A stretch of DNA of 64,000 nucleotides from assembly GCA_903824725.1 (NCBI GenBank), contig CAIJXU010000064.1, forward strand, positions 124,001-188,000. The letters are read 5' to 3'. The translations under genes and the position numbers were made by a program. Source of the DNA: an uncultured Bacteroidota bacterium (lineage in GTDB: Bacteria > Bacteroidota > Bacteroidia > Chitinophagales > Chitinophagaceae). Below are positions 8,286-16,420 of the stretch, piece by piece (position 1 is the first letter of the stretch; every line of letters begins with the position of its first letter). Below the pieces are notes generated by a model. That model did not search any database and was not told the origin of the DNA. It saw only the letters and a program-made list of their open reading frames with translations.

Positions 8286-9482
8286 ATGTACAGCACCACC
8301 AACAGACAACTTTTTTTTCAGCATCTAGCTCAGACCTCGGACAAACCCATTGGGATTGAAGTGGCTTCGGCTAAAGGCGTGATGATTCAGGATGTACAAG
8401 GAAAATCTTTTATGGATTTGATTGCTGGATTTAGTGTTTGTAATATAGGACATAGTCATCCCGATGTGATCAAAGCCATTCAGGATCAGGTAGCGCAATA
8501 CATGCATGTCATTGTATATGGTGAATTTATTCAGTCACCACAAGTGCAATATGCGAAAGCGTTAACTCATCTTTTGCCTTCAAGTTTACAATCGGTTTAT
8601 TTTACAAATAGTGGTGCCGAAGCAACTGAAGGTGCAATGAAATTAGCTAAGCGCGTTACCAAACGATCTAAAATAATAGCTTTTGAGGGGGCTTATCATG
8701 GAAGTACGCAAGGAGCTTTGAGTGTAATGGGAGATGAATATTTTAGAAATGCTTTTAGACCTTTATTGCCCGATGTATTGCATTTAAGGTATAATCATTT
8801 TGAGGATATTGATTTGATTGATGATACAGTAGCTTGTGTATTGGTTGAATTGGTGCAAGCTGAAACAGGAATTAAGCCAGCGCAATTGGAGTGGGTCATT
8901 GCATTGCAAAAAAAATGTGCTTCCTTATGTGTTTTATTGATTGTAGATGAAATTCAATCTGGATTTGGAAGAACAGGAAGCTTATTTGCATTTGAACAAT
9001 ATGGTATCGTTCCTGATATATTATTATTAGGAAAAGCATTAGGAGGTGGACTTCCACTGGGTGCTTTTATTTCGGATACAAAAATGATGGGCACTTTAAC
9101 GTATAGTCCTGTATTGGGTCATATTACTACTTTCGGTGGAAATCCAGTTTGTTGTGCAGCAGGTAATGCTGCATTGCAAGTGTTACAAACATCTAATTGG
9201 ATGCAAGAAGTTGCTGAAAAAGAAGCTTACTTATTATCTCATATGGTGCATCCATCTATCCAACACCGATCTCATAAAGGATTATGGATGTCATTACAAT
9301 TTGCATCTCCGGACTTGGCTAAAAAAATTGCTGCACAATGTGTGCTCAATGGTATTATCACCGATTGGTTTTTATTTGCAGAAGATCGTCTTCGAATTGC
9401 ACCTCCTTTATGCATTACTATGGAAGAATTAGAAATCGCTGTGGATAAAATAAAATTAAGTATCGATCAGGTATTAGCTTAA
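8286..9482 (+). CDS. Class III PLP-dependent aminotransferase
   Basis: 398 residues of the ornithine/acetylornithine/GABA aminotransferase fold (type I PLP). The PLP Schiff-base lysine is K250 in LLLGKALGGGLPLG; the cofactor-binding Asp is in LLIVDEIQSGFGRTG, and TNSGAEATEGAMK binds the phosphate. The substrate cannot be told from the sequence: acetylornithine, ornithine, 4-aminobutyrate and lysine are candidates, and no arginine-pathway gene lies nearby. It is a single gene, followed 25 bases later by the convergent end of bshA. Confidence 0.9.
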   Translation: MYSTTNRQLFFQHLAQTSDKPIGIEVASAKGVMIQDVQGKSFMDLIAGFSVCNIGHSHPDVIKAIQDQVAQYMHVIVYGEFIQSPQVQYAKALTHLLPSSLQSVYFTNSGAEATEGAMKLAKRVTKRSKIIAFEGAYHGSTQGALSVMGDEYFRNAFRPLLPDVLHLRYNHFEDIDLIDDTVACVLVELVQAETGIKPAQLEWVIALQKKCASLCVLLIVDEIQSGFGRTGSLFAFEQYGIVPDILLLGKALGGGLPLGAFISDTKMMGTLTYSPVLGHITTFGGNPVCCAAGNAALQVLQTSNWMQEVAEKEAYLLSHMVHPSIQHRSHKGLWMSLQFASPDLAKKIAAQCVLNGIITDWFLFAEDRLRIAPPLCITMEELEIAVDKIKLSIDQVLA

Positions 9483-9507
9483 AATTTAATTTTCAATCTG
9501 TTTGCGG

Positions 9508-10647
9508 CTAGCAATCGCCGGTCCTGCAATACCTTCTGTAGAGTGTTTCGTATTGAGGTATGATATGATGAATATCAAATGCTTTTGCCTGTTTTAAAGC
9601 ATTGTGTTTTAAAGTTTTTAGCTTGGCTTCGTCTTGCAATAATGCAATTGATTTTTGACTCATGGTAGCAACATCACCTACCGGAGCAGTATAACCTGTA
9701 ACGCCATCTATATTAATTTCAGATAAACCGCCGGCGTCGGAACTAATCACTACTACTACACTTGCCGCCATTGCTTCTAAAGCAGCTAAACCAAAACTTT
9801 CATATTCGGAAGGGAGTAAAAATAAATCACTGACTGCTAAGATATCTTCCATTTGCTCTTGCTTTCCTAAAAAACGAATATCAGATTCAATTCCAAATTG
9901 TCTAGCCATGTCTTCTGCAATAGGACGTTCGGGGCCGTCGCCCACCATTAATAATTTTGATGGTACCGCACTATGAATATTTTTAAAAATTTCCATCACA
10001 TGATCGATCCGCTTTAGTTTTCTAAAATTAGATGCGTGCACTATAATTTTTTCATTGTCTGGAGCAATTACTTGCCTAAATGCAGCTAATGGCTTTTTAT
10101 TATATCTATGAACATCTACAAAATTATGAATGACCTGAATTTCTTTTCTAATTTCAAAATGCTTTAAAGTTTCTTGTTTTAAATTTTCAGAAACGGCAGT
10201 AATCGCATCACTTTCGTTGATTGAAAAAGTAACCACCGGCTCGTAAGTTTTATCCCTTCCCACTAGTGTGATATCAGTACCGTGTAAAGTTGTGATGACC
10301 GGAACAGACCTGCCTGTTTTTTGTAAAACAATTTGTTTAGCGGTATAAGCTGCTGATGCATGCGGTATAGCATAATGCGCATGAATCAAATCTAAATCAT
10401 GATTTAAAATCACATCTACCATCGTACTTGCCAATGCCAATTCATAAGGGGGATAATCAAACAATGGATAACTAGGTACCCTTACTTCGTGGTAAAAAAT
10501 ATTTGTATGAAAACCATTTAATCGGACGGGTTGTTGGTAAGTGATAAAATGGATCTCATGGCCTTTTTCTGCTAAAGCTTTTCCAAGCTCTGTTGCCAAA
10601 ACGCCACTGCCGCCAAATGTAGGATAACAAACAATTCCAATCTTCAT
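9508..10647 (-). CDS. bshA: N-acetyl-alpha-D-glucosaminyl L-malate synthase BshA
   Basis: GT4-family glycosyltransferase of 379 residues that joins UDP-GlcNAc to L-malate, the first step of bacillithiol synthesis. The N-terminal CYPTFGGSGVLATELG and the central HAHYAIPHASAAY and TTLHGTDITLVG are characteristic of BshA rather than of general GT4 enzymes. The UDP-sugar site is ESFGLAALEAMA near residue 285. The cytosolic thiol bacillithiol replaces glutathione in Bacteroidota and Firmicutes. The deacetylase bshB and the cysteine ligase bshC are not in this window. Confidence 0.94.
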   Translation of the reverse strand: MKIGIVCYPTFGGSGVLATELGKALAEKGHEIHFITYQQPVRLNGFHTNIFYHEVRVPSYPLFDYPPYELALASTMVDVILNHDLDLIHAHYAIPHASAAYTAKQIVLQKTGRSVPVITTLHGTDITLVGRDKTYEPVVTFSINESDAITAVSENLKQETLKHFEIRKEIQVIHNFVDVHRYNKKPLAAFRQVIAPDNEKIIVHASNFRKLKRIDHVMEIFKNIHSAVPSKLLMVGDGPERPIAEDMARQFGIESDIRFLGKQEQMEDILAVSDLFLLPSEYESFGLAALEAMAASVVVVISSDAGGLSEINIDGVTGYTAPVGDVATMSQKSIALLQDEAKLKTLKHNALKQAKAFDIHHIIPQYETLYRRYCRTGDC

Positions 10648-10730
10648 TTTATTACTATTGTATATGCAAATAACAACTAATAATGCAATAAAGTTTATTT
10701 ATATTTAACTATTATTTAAATGAAAAAAAA

Positions 10731-12113
10731 ATGGTTATGCGTAAATTATTCTTTTTGTTGTTTTGTATCCCATTTACCTTGCAAGCGCAAGTAAATCAAG
10801 ACAGTATTTTTATCAAAAAAATGGCCGATGAAATTTTAACTAATGGGAAAGCCTATGATTTATTAAGGCAATTGACAAAGCAAATTGGAGGTCGATTGGC
10901 GGGTTCGCCTCAACAACAAAATGCAGCCATTTGGGGTAAGCGAAATATGGAAGCTTTTGGACCTGATAAAGTATATATGCAAGCATGTAAAACACCTAGT
11001 TGGCAAAGAGGGGGAAACGACTTTGCAAGCATAGTGAGAATGAATGGTAAAGCAGTGAATCAACCTTTAGCCGCCTTGGCTTTAGGGAATTCCTTAGGGA
11101 GTAAAGGTTTAATCGAAGGTGAACTTTTAGCAGTTGCGAATTTTGATGAACTAGAAAAAAGAAAGAACGAGGTAAAAGGTAAAATCGTGTATTTCAATAG
11201 TGAATTTGATCCAACTATTATTCCAACCTTTGTTGCTTATGGACAGGCAGCAGTATATCGTGGTTCGGGTGCAAGTAGGGCTGCGAAGTATGGTGCAATT
11301 GGGATGATGATGCATTCGCTAAGTACCGCACCAGACAATGAACCTCATACAGGGGGCATGTTTTATGATGAGCAGTATCCTAAAATTCCTGCTGTTGCAT
11401 TAGGTCCTAATGATGCAAAGGAATTATATGCCAATTCTAAAAAGGGGACGATCCGTGTTCAAATGCAAACCTATGGATACTTTTTACCAGATGCAGATGA
11501 AAACAATGTGGTGGCTGAAATAAAAGGATCTATTTTTCCTGATCAAATTATTACGATTGGCGGACACTTAGATAGTTGGGATGTGAACGAAGGCGCGCAT
11601 GATGATGGCGCTGGTATTGTACAAACCATGGAGCTTTTAAGAATGATGAGGGCCATTCATTATACGCCTAAGCATACCATTCGTTTTGTATTGTTTGCGA
11701 ATGAAGAAAATGGAAGTCGCGGTGGTGAAAAGTATGCAGAGCTCGCTAAATTAAATAATGAAAAGCATTTATTTGCATTAGAGAGTGATGAAGGTGGTTT
11801 TACACCAAGGTCCATTGGTATTACTTGTACTCCAGCACAATTAAAGATATTTCAAACTTGGTCCCCCTTATTAAAACCATACGGTACGGAAATTATTGCA
11901 GGTGGCGGTGGTGCGGATATTGGTCCTATTAAGACGGCTGACGATAATGTTATTTTATCAGGATTGATTCCAGATAGTCAAAGGTATTTTGATTATCATC
12001 ACGCTAAAACAGATGTTTTTGAAAATGTAAATAAAAGAGAATTATTATTAGGGGCTGTGAATATGGCAGCCATTATTTATTTAGTAGACCAATATGGTGT
12101 TCCTAAAAAATAA
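10731..12113 (+). CDS. Exported M28-family zinc aminopeptidase
   Basis: 460 residues with an N-terminal signal peptide (about 1-20, ending LQAQ). A PA-like insert occupies roughly 125-240, and the M28 catalytic domain follows. Metal and catalytic residues are visible: H279 and D281 (GGHLDSWD), D291-D292 (AHDDGAG), E325-E326 (FANEENGS), D353 (ESDEGG) and a C-terminal His in YFDYHHAKTD. Relatives are secreted dipeptidases or carboxypeptidases (plasma glutamate carboxypeptidase type). The product probably trims peptides in the periplasm or outside. A nearby ATG at 10719 opens a different frame and is not used. The gene ends at a shared bidirectional terminator. Confidence 0.9.
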   Translation: MVMRKLFFLLFCIPFTLQAQVNQDSIFIKKMADEILTNGKAYDLLRQLTKQIGGRLAGSPQQQNAAIWGKRNMEAFGPDKVYMQACKTPSWQRGGNDFASIVRMNGKAVNQPLAALALGNSLGSKGLIEGELLAVANFDELEKRKNEVKGKIVYFNSEFDPTIIPTFVAYGQAAVYRGSGASRAAKYGAIGMMMHSLSTAPDNEPHTGGMFYDEQYPKIPAVALGPNDAKELYANSKKGTIRVQMQTYGYFLPDADENNVVAEIKGSIFPDQIITIGGHLDSWDVNEGAHDDGAGIVQTMELLRMMRAIHYTPKHTIRFVLFANEENGSRGGEKYAELAKLNNEKHLFALESDEGGFTPRSIGITCTPAQLKIFQTWSPLLKPYGTEIIAGGGGADIGPIKTADDNVILSGLIPDSQRYFDYHHAKTDVFENVNKRELLLGAVNMAAIIYLVDQYGVPKK

Positions 12114-12133
12114 TTAAAATCATTACGTAATAT

Positions 12134-12169
12134 AAAAAAGCCCCTTCATAAATTGTAAGGGGCTTTTTT
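12134..12169. terminator. Bidirectional terminator
   Basis: Arms AAAAAAGCCCCTT (12134-12146) and AAGGGGCTTTTTT (12157-12169) pair perfectly around a 10-base loop, with T-runs in both orientations. It separates the convergent M28 peptidase and carB-half genes and serves both. Confidence 0.9.
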
Positions 12170-12177
12170 TAGTTCTT

Positions 12178-13371
12178 TTAGCGACTTAGGTTCATCGAAC
12201 GCTCTTTGTATAAATTTCGGAAGTAAGGGTCGCGTAAATCTTTGATAAATCGGATGGCTTCACCTGTACTTTTCATCTCTGGCCCTAATTCCTTATTCAC
12301 GCCAGGGAATTTATCAAAACTAAATACAGGCTCCTTTATGGCGTAACCATCTAGTTTTTTCTCCATTACGAAATCGGTTAATTTTGCTGAGCCCAACATT
12401 ATTTTTGTAGCAATGTTTAAGTAAGGAATTTGATATGCTTTTGCAATAAAAGGAGTTGTTCTGGAAGCCCTTGGATTGGCTTCAATCACAAATACTTTAC
12501 CATCTTTTATTGCAAACTGAATATTAATAAGGCCTCTTATATTTAATGCTCTTGCAATCTTCTCACTTATAAATTCCATCGTCTCTACCACCAATGGGGT
12601 TAGGTTAAAGGCTGGTAGTACTGCATTGCTATCTCCGCTATGAATACCTGCTGGCTCAATGTGTTCCATCACACCCATGATGTGAAAAGTTTCACCATCA
12701 AAAATGGCATCTACTTCTGCCTCCTGACAACGATCTAAAAAATGATCAATTAATATTTTATTATCAGGGATATGTTTTAAAATACTCACTACTGCAGTTT
12801 CCACTTCGGCGTCATTAATAACAATTCGCATTCTTTGTCCACCAATCACATAACTAGGACGCACTAAAACAGGGTAGCCTACTTTGTTCGCTACTTCAAT
12901 GGCTTCTTCTGCGGTATAAGCGGTTCCGTAATCGGGATAAGGAATATTTAATTCTTTTAATAAATCACTAAAGCGACCTCTGTCCTCGGCGATATCTAAA
13001 CTATCGAATGAAGTGCCTATAATTTTAATACCTCTTTCTGTTAATCGTTTTGCTAATTTCAAAGCAGTTTGACCTCCTAATTGTACAATGACACCTTCGG
13101 GTTTTTCTAGTTCAATGATTTCCCATAAGTGTTCCCAAAATACAGGCTCAAAATATAATTTATCTGCCATGTCAAAATCGGTAGAAACTGTTTCAGGGTT
13201 ACAATTAACCATGATGGCTTCGTAGCCTGATTCCTTCACCGCCAATAAACCATGAACACAACAGTAATCAAATTCAATGCCTTGTCCAATACGATTGGGG
13301 CCACTGCCTAAAACAATAATTTTTTTTCGAGAGGAGCTTATAGACTCGTTGGATTGCAGGGTGTTGCTCAT
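12178..13371 (-). CDS. carB: Carbamoyl-phosphate synthase large subunit, C-terminal half only
   Basis: 397 residues that match the second ATP-grasp unit of CarB, the one that phosphorylates carbamate: VLGSGPNRIGQGIEFDYC, NCNPETVSTDFDMADKLYFEP, GGQTALKLA, HSGDSNAVLP, VIEANPRASRTTPF and the Bacteroidota-type ending GPEMKSTGEA...SMNLSR. The first ATP-grasp unit and oligomerisation domain (about 550 residues) are missing, and no allosteric MGS domain follows. The longest frame begins at a GTG (13440); the ATG at 13371 sits 15 bases behind an exact -7 box and is preferred. The gene therefore looks like a real, separately transcribed half-gene. Activity would need an N-terminal half encoded elsewhere. 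Confidence 0.85.
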   Translation of the reverse strand: MSNTLQSNESISSSRKKIIVLGSGPNRIGQGIEFDYCCVHGLLAVKESGYEAIMVNCNPETVSTDFDMADKLYFEPVFWEHLWEIIELEKPEGVIVQLGGQTALKLAKRLTERGIKIIGTSFDSLDIAEDRGRFSDLLKELNIPYPDYGTAYTAEEAIEVANKVGYPVLVRPSYVIGGQRMRIVINDAEVETAVVSILKHIPDNKILIDHFLDRCQEAEVDAIFDGETFHIMGVMEHIEPAGIHSGDSNAVLPAFNLTPLVVETMEFISEKIARALNIRGLINIQFAIKDGKVFVIEANPRASRTTPFIAKAYQIPYLNIATKIMLGSAKLTDFVMEKKLDGYAIKEPVFSFDKFPGVNKELGPEMKSTGEAIRFIKDLRDPYFRNLYKERSMNLSR

Positions 13372-13386
13372 ATGTATGAAATTGGG

Positions 13387-13394
13387 CAAAAATA
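13387..13394 (-). promoter_or_regulatory. -7 box TATTTTTG before the carB half-gene
   Basis: An exact TAnnTTTG on the minus strand, 15 bases upstream of the ATG at 13371. It gives the half-gene its own promoter behind umuC and supports the shorter start. Confidence 0.5.
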
Positions 13395-13449
13395 CAGAAG
13401 CAGAACCATTTTTACGAATTTTTAGCCAATGGTTTTCCACTATTCTTAT

Positions 13450-14736
13450 TTATCTTACTAAACAGAGTTCATCCCAACGGGTCGTATAGCGTTTGCTTCG
13501 GCGTTCGCTACGCATTTTCCAGTTTTTTTGGGTGCCACTGGTTCCAAATTTGAGGATATCATCTCTAAAGGCGGCGTTCATATTATCTATCATATTCATT
13601 AGCTTTTTTCGTTTTTGGTCGGCGGGGGCAACGAATAAGTTGGTCTGCAATACATTGTCAGGTACAAAATCGCTTAAAATAACACCTGCTTTTTTATATA
13701 TTTCACCCTGTTCAAACAAGCTTTTTCCTAGGGCGACCACGGCTTTAATAATGTCAGGGGTGAGGTTACTAGGGTTGTCTAGTTTTACATATCCGCTTAC
13801 TTGTCGTCCGTGATGATAATAAGAGGGCTCCCCCTGAGCGGCCATTTTTTTTAATAAAAAAACGGATACCCCATAAGCGGCACTATGCTGCCGTCTTAAT
13901 TTTTCAGCGGTACGAGTAGCGTAGGTGGCTAAGGCTTCTTCTATTTCTTGCCATTTTGAAACAGGGCGTCCAAACATACGCGTGGTAGCAATCATTTTTT
14001 TATGGGTGCGGGGCGCTTGCATATCATGACTATGCATTCCTTTTAATTCTCGAATTAATTTCATTCCAACGACGCCTCCTAAAAATCTTTTTCCCCAACT
14101 TAAATCTTTAATGCTAAGAGCATAAGCGGTACAGATGCCGTATGTTTTTAATTTTTCACTGTAACTATATCCAATGCCCCAAATATCTTCCACGGGTGTT
14201 TTTTGTAAAGCGGCTTGTATGGTTTTGGTATCATTTAATATCACCACGCCACTCGTGAGTAATTTATTTTTTTTGGCCAATCGGTTGGCGACTTTGCTTA
14301 ATACTTTATTAGGGGCTACACCAATAGATACGGATATGCCTGTCCAAGTTTCTATTTTCTTTTTTAGTGAGATACAATAGTCCTGTAAGCTGTCGGAAGG
14401 GACATGATCTAAATTTAAGAAAGCTTCGTCTACCGAATATACTTCGACACAACCCGGTGGTACTAGTTGTCGCATGGTTTCCATGACACGCCAACTTAGG
14501 TCACCATATAAATGATAGTTAGATGAAAAGGCGTGTACTTTATATTTTTCAAATAATTCTTTTGCTTGAAAATAGGGTATCGCCATAGAGATGCCTAATT
14601 GTTTTGCTTCATCGGAACGCGACACAATACAACCATCATTGTTACTTAATACGACCACAGGTGCCTGTTGTAGTTGCGGTTGAAATAACCTTTCGCAAGA
14701 ACAATAAAAACTATTACAATCTACAATCGCTTGCAC
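13450..14736 (-). CDS. umuC: Y-family DNA polymerase V catalytic subunit UmuC
   Basis: 428 residues, full length for UmuC. Palm motifs are intact: IVDCNSFYCSCER at residues 3-15 (first catalytic Asp), NNDGCIVSRSDEAK, and YSVDEAFLNLD with the paired acidic residues. WGIGYSYSEKL is the helix-hairpin-helix, and the C-terminal FGTSGTQKNWKMRSERRSKRYTT belongs to UmuC and not to DinB. The start is a GTG at 14736: the family begins exactly here, whereas the nearby upstream ATG is out of frame. It lies 38 bases after the umuD-like gene, forming a two-gene translesion synthesis operon. Confidence 0.94.
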   Translation of the reverse strand: MQAIVDCNSFYCSCERLFQPQLQQAPVVVLSNNDGCIVSRSDEAKQLGISMAIPYFQAKELFEKYKVHAFSSNYHLYGDLSWRVMETMRQLVPPGCVEVYSVDEAFLNLDHVPSDSLQDYCISLKKKIETWTGISVSIGVAPNKVLSKVANRLAKKNKLLTSGVVILNDTKTIQAALQKTPVEDIWGIGYSYSEKLKTYGICTAYALSIKDLSWGKRFLGGVVGMKLIRELKGMHSHDMQAPRTHKKMIATTRMFGRPVSKWQEIEEALATYATRTAEKLRRQHSAAYGVSVFLLKKMAAQGEPSYYHHGRQVSGYVKLDNPSNLTPDIIKAVVALGKSLFEQGEIYKKAGVILSDFVPDNVLQTNLFVAPADQKRKKLMNMIDNMNAAFRDDILKFGTSGTQKNWKMRSERRSKRYTTRWDELCLVR

Positions 14737-14752
14737 GGGAGGACATTTTTTT

Positions 14753-14770
14753 AATCACCATGAGGTGATT
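14753..14770. other. Small hairpin between umuD-like and umuC
   Basis: AATCACC (14753-14759) and GGTGATT (14764-14770) form a perfect 7-bp stem with a 4-base loop, between the umuD-like stop and the GTG start of umuC. On the transcribed strand it is followed by an A-rich, not U-rich, tract, so it is not a terminator. It could affect message processing or translation of umuC. Confidence 0.35.
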
Positions 14771-14774
14771 TATT

Positions 14775-15218
14775 TTATAAACTATGTATCACAAAACTTA
14801 CTACGCCCCAAGTATGGTACTGCTCAAGTTGTGCTACTTGAATGGTACCGTATCTTTTATTTTCGGGAACTAAGCTGATACTGTGTTCTTGTATTTGTAA
14901 ACGGCGCACTAAAAATTCACCATTTAAAACGGCCACCACTACTTTACCTGAACTAGGAGGAAGGCTTCGGTCTACAATTAAAGTATCGCCTATATGGATG
15001 CCGGCACCCAACATGGCATCGCTATTGACCCGAAAGAAAAAAGTAGCCGGTTTATTACGCACCAACTGTTCATTTAGGTCAATGCCTCTTTCCATAAAGT
15101 CGTCCGAGGCGGCTCCAAATCCCGTTGCATTCGCTTGAATAATTTGACCAGATTTGTAATTTTTATTAATCTGCTGGGTGGCCATTCCCTCTCCGGGATC
15201 TGTATCTATAAATGACAT
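14775..15218 (-). CDS. UmuD-like S24 protein with substituted catalytic dyad
   Basis: 147 residues that align along the whole E. coli UmuD: cleavage region ATGFGAASDDFMERGIDLN (UmuD CGFPSPAADYVEQRIDLN), then the S24 beta-sheet domain. UmuD and LexA cleave themselves with a Ser-Lys dyad. Here the Ser60 equivalent is A68 (SDAM instead of GDSM) and the Lys97 equivalent is R105 (GEFLVRRL instead of GEFTVKKL). Both codons are clear on the DNA (GCC and CGC). RecA-stimulated self-cleavage by the known mechanism should be impossible, although the fold and the partner umuC are kept. A second possible start is M12 (15185). Confidence 0.85.
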   Translation of the reverse strand: MSFIDTDPGEGMATQQINKNYKSGQIIQANATGFGAASDDFMERGIDLNEQLVRNKPATFFFRVNSDAMLGAGIHIGDTLIVDRSLPPSSGKVVVAVLNGEFLVRRLQIQEHSISLVPENKRYGTIQVAQLEQYHTWGVVSFVIHSL

Positions 15219-15243
15219 AAAACTAAAATTATTAGCAATATTA

Positions 15244-15279
15244 ACTAAATAATTTAGTATTTAGTACATTAATTTGTAC
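15244..15279. promoter_or_regulatory. Two palindromes upstream of the umuD-like gene (candidate operators)
   Basis: ACTAAAT-A-ATTTAGT (15244-15258) is a perfect 7-1-7 inverted repeat. Five bases on, GTACA (15264-15268) and TGTAC (15275-15279) pair across 6 bases. Both lie 26-61 bases upstream of the umuD-like start, where a damage-response repressor would bind. I know no matching consensus, so the regulator is unassigned. Confidence 0.45.
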
Positions 15280-15386
15280 CCTTTTTTTAAAGTATTTATA
15301 CGCTGTTTGGGGTCGCTTTTATAGGCCATTTGAAATCAGGGCTTTATATATGGGGAAGCTTGCTTAAGTATTTATAGCCTTATCTT

Positions 15387-16292
15387 TTATTTTGCCCAAC
15401 CTATGGCAATGGTCCAACTGCTACCCGCGAACACATGGTACTTCTCTGAAAAACTTCCTTGATTCAACGCAAAAGATAAATTCATTAAGCTGTTTAAATA
15501 AGCAAGCGGCTTTCCCACCGCTACGCCTCCAAAAGTATTTTCAAAAGGCATGTTGCCAGTATAGATTAATTTTTGGTTGTGAAAAATTTGTACCTGAATT
15601 TCATTTTTTGCATGCGATAGGGTAGTAAATTTTTTCCAAACTTCTTGATCGATATTGGTCCAAATATTTCCATATTGTATATCTAAGATATCAATGGTGC
15701 CTTTTAATTGACTACCCACTAATTGTGCTTTTTGAAAAGAGAGTGCGGTAATAGGAGCGGTACTTATTTTACCTACTTGATCATAACTAATTTTATGTGC
15801 CGCTAATCTTGCTGCAGTATAAGCATACACATCTCGGCCGTGAAAAGTGTAAGAGGCACCTGAATTTTTTCGTCTATTATTGACTTCATCAATTTCTCGA
15901 ATCGAATCAATACCCAATGATTGTGCAATTAAAGTAAGTGTACCATTATCAGGCGTCACAATATAATGTCCTGTTTTTGTTTTGACCACCACCGATTTTC
16001 GTTGCGTGCCTACACCAGGATCCACCACCGATACAAATACGGTACCCGCCGGCCAATAAGGAACGGTTTGATCTAATCGGTACGCGGCTTCCCAAATATT
16101 GTAGGCTGGAATATCATGTGTAAGATCGTATAATTTTAAAAGCGGATCTATAGAACTGGCAACGCCCTTCATCGCAGATACGGCACCATCTTTCGTTCCA
16201 AAGTCCGTTTGAAATACAACAATGCCATTTTGCGCTACAGCGCTTAGGGCAGTGCATACTAGGATTGCACAACTAGTCATTATTTTTTTCAT
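15387..16292 (-). CDS. Exported SAM hydroxide adenosyltransferase-like protein (DUF62)
   Basis: 301 residues: a signal peptide (1-20, ending LSAVAQ) followed by the two-domain DUF62 fold. VFQTDFGTKDGAVSAMKG is the N-terminal SAM-binding block. The Asp-Arg-His triad described for SAM hydrolases of this family is suggested by VVDPGVGTQRKS and FHGRDVYAYTAARLAAH, and TPDNGTLTLI is also typical. Cytosolic members hydrolyse S-adenosylmethionine to adenosine and methionine; relatives are chlorinase and fluorinase. A signal peptide puts this copy in the periplasm, where SAM is not expected, so its substrate is open. It is a single gene between umuD and a TonB receptor. Confidence 0.85.
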   Translation of the reverse strand: MKKIMTSCAILVCTALSAVAQNGIVVFQTDFGTKDGAVSAMKGVASSIDPLLKLYDLTHDIPAYNIWEAAYRLDQTVPYWPAGTVFVSVVDPGVGTQRKSVVVKTKTGHYIVTPDNGTLTLIAQSLGIDSIREIDEVNNRRKNSGASYTFHGRDVYAYTAARLAAHKISYDQVGKISTAPITALSFQKAQLVGSQLKGTIDILDIQYGNIWTNIDQEVWKKFTTLSHAKNEIQVQIFHNQKLIYTGNMPFENTFGGVAVGKPLAYLNSLMNLSFALNQGSFSEKYHVFAGSSWTIAIGWAK

Positions 16293-16365
16293 GTTATTAG
16301 CTTTATCGAATACAAAATATCTTTTCTAATCATAAAATTTAAACCTATTTATTTCGGCGTTCATT

Positions 16366-16397
16366 AAAAAGCCTTCCCGATTGAACGAGAAGGCTTT
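16366..16397 (-). terminator. Terminator of the TonB receptor gene
   Basis: Arms AAAGCCTTC (16368-16376) and GAAGGCTTT (16389-16397) with a 12-base loop. Read on the minus strand the stem is followed by five T. It lies 24 bases after the receptor stop. Confidence 0.8.
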
Positions 16398-16420
16398 AAA
16401 GTTATTTATTTTATTTAGTA

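Noticed and set aside
9136-9432. A plus-strand 98-residue frame inside the aminotransferase gene
   Set aside because: Shifted reading of a well-supported enzyme; composition rich in Cys, His and Leu typical of a shadow frame.
13372-13440. GTG-initiated N-terminal extension of the carB half as a remnant of the missing first half
   Set aside because: The 23 residues do not resemble CarB, and an exact -7 box lies within them, so it is promoter DNA.
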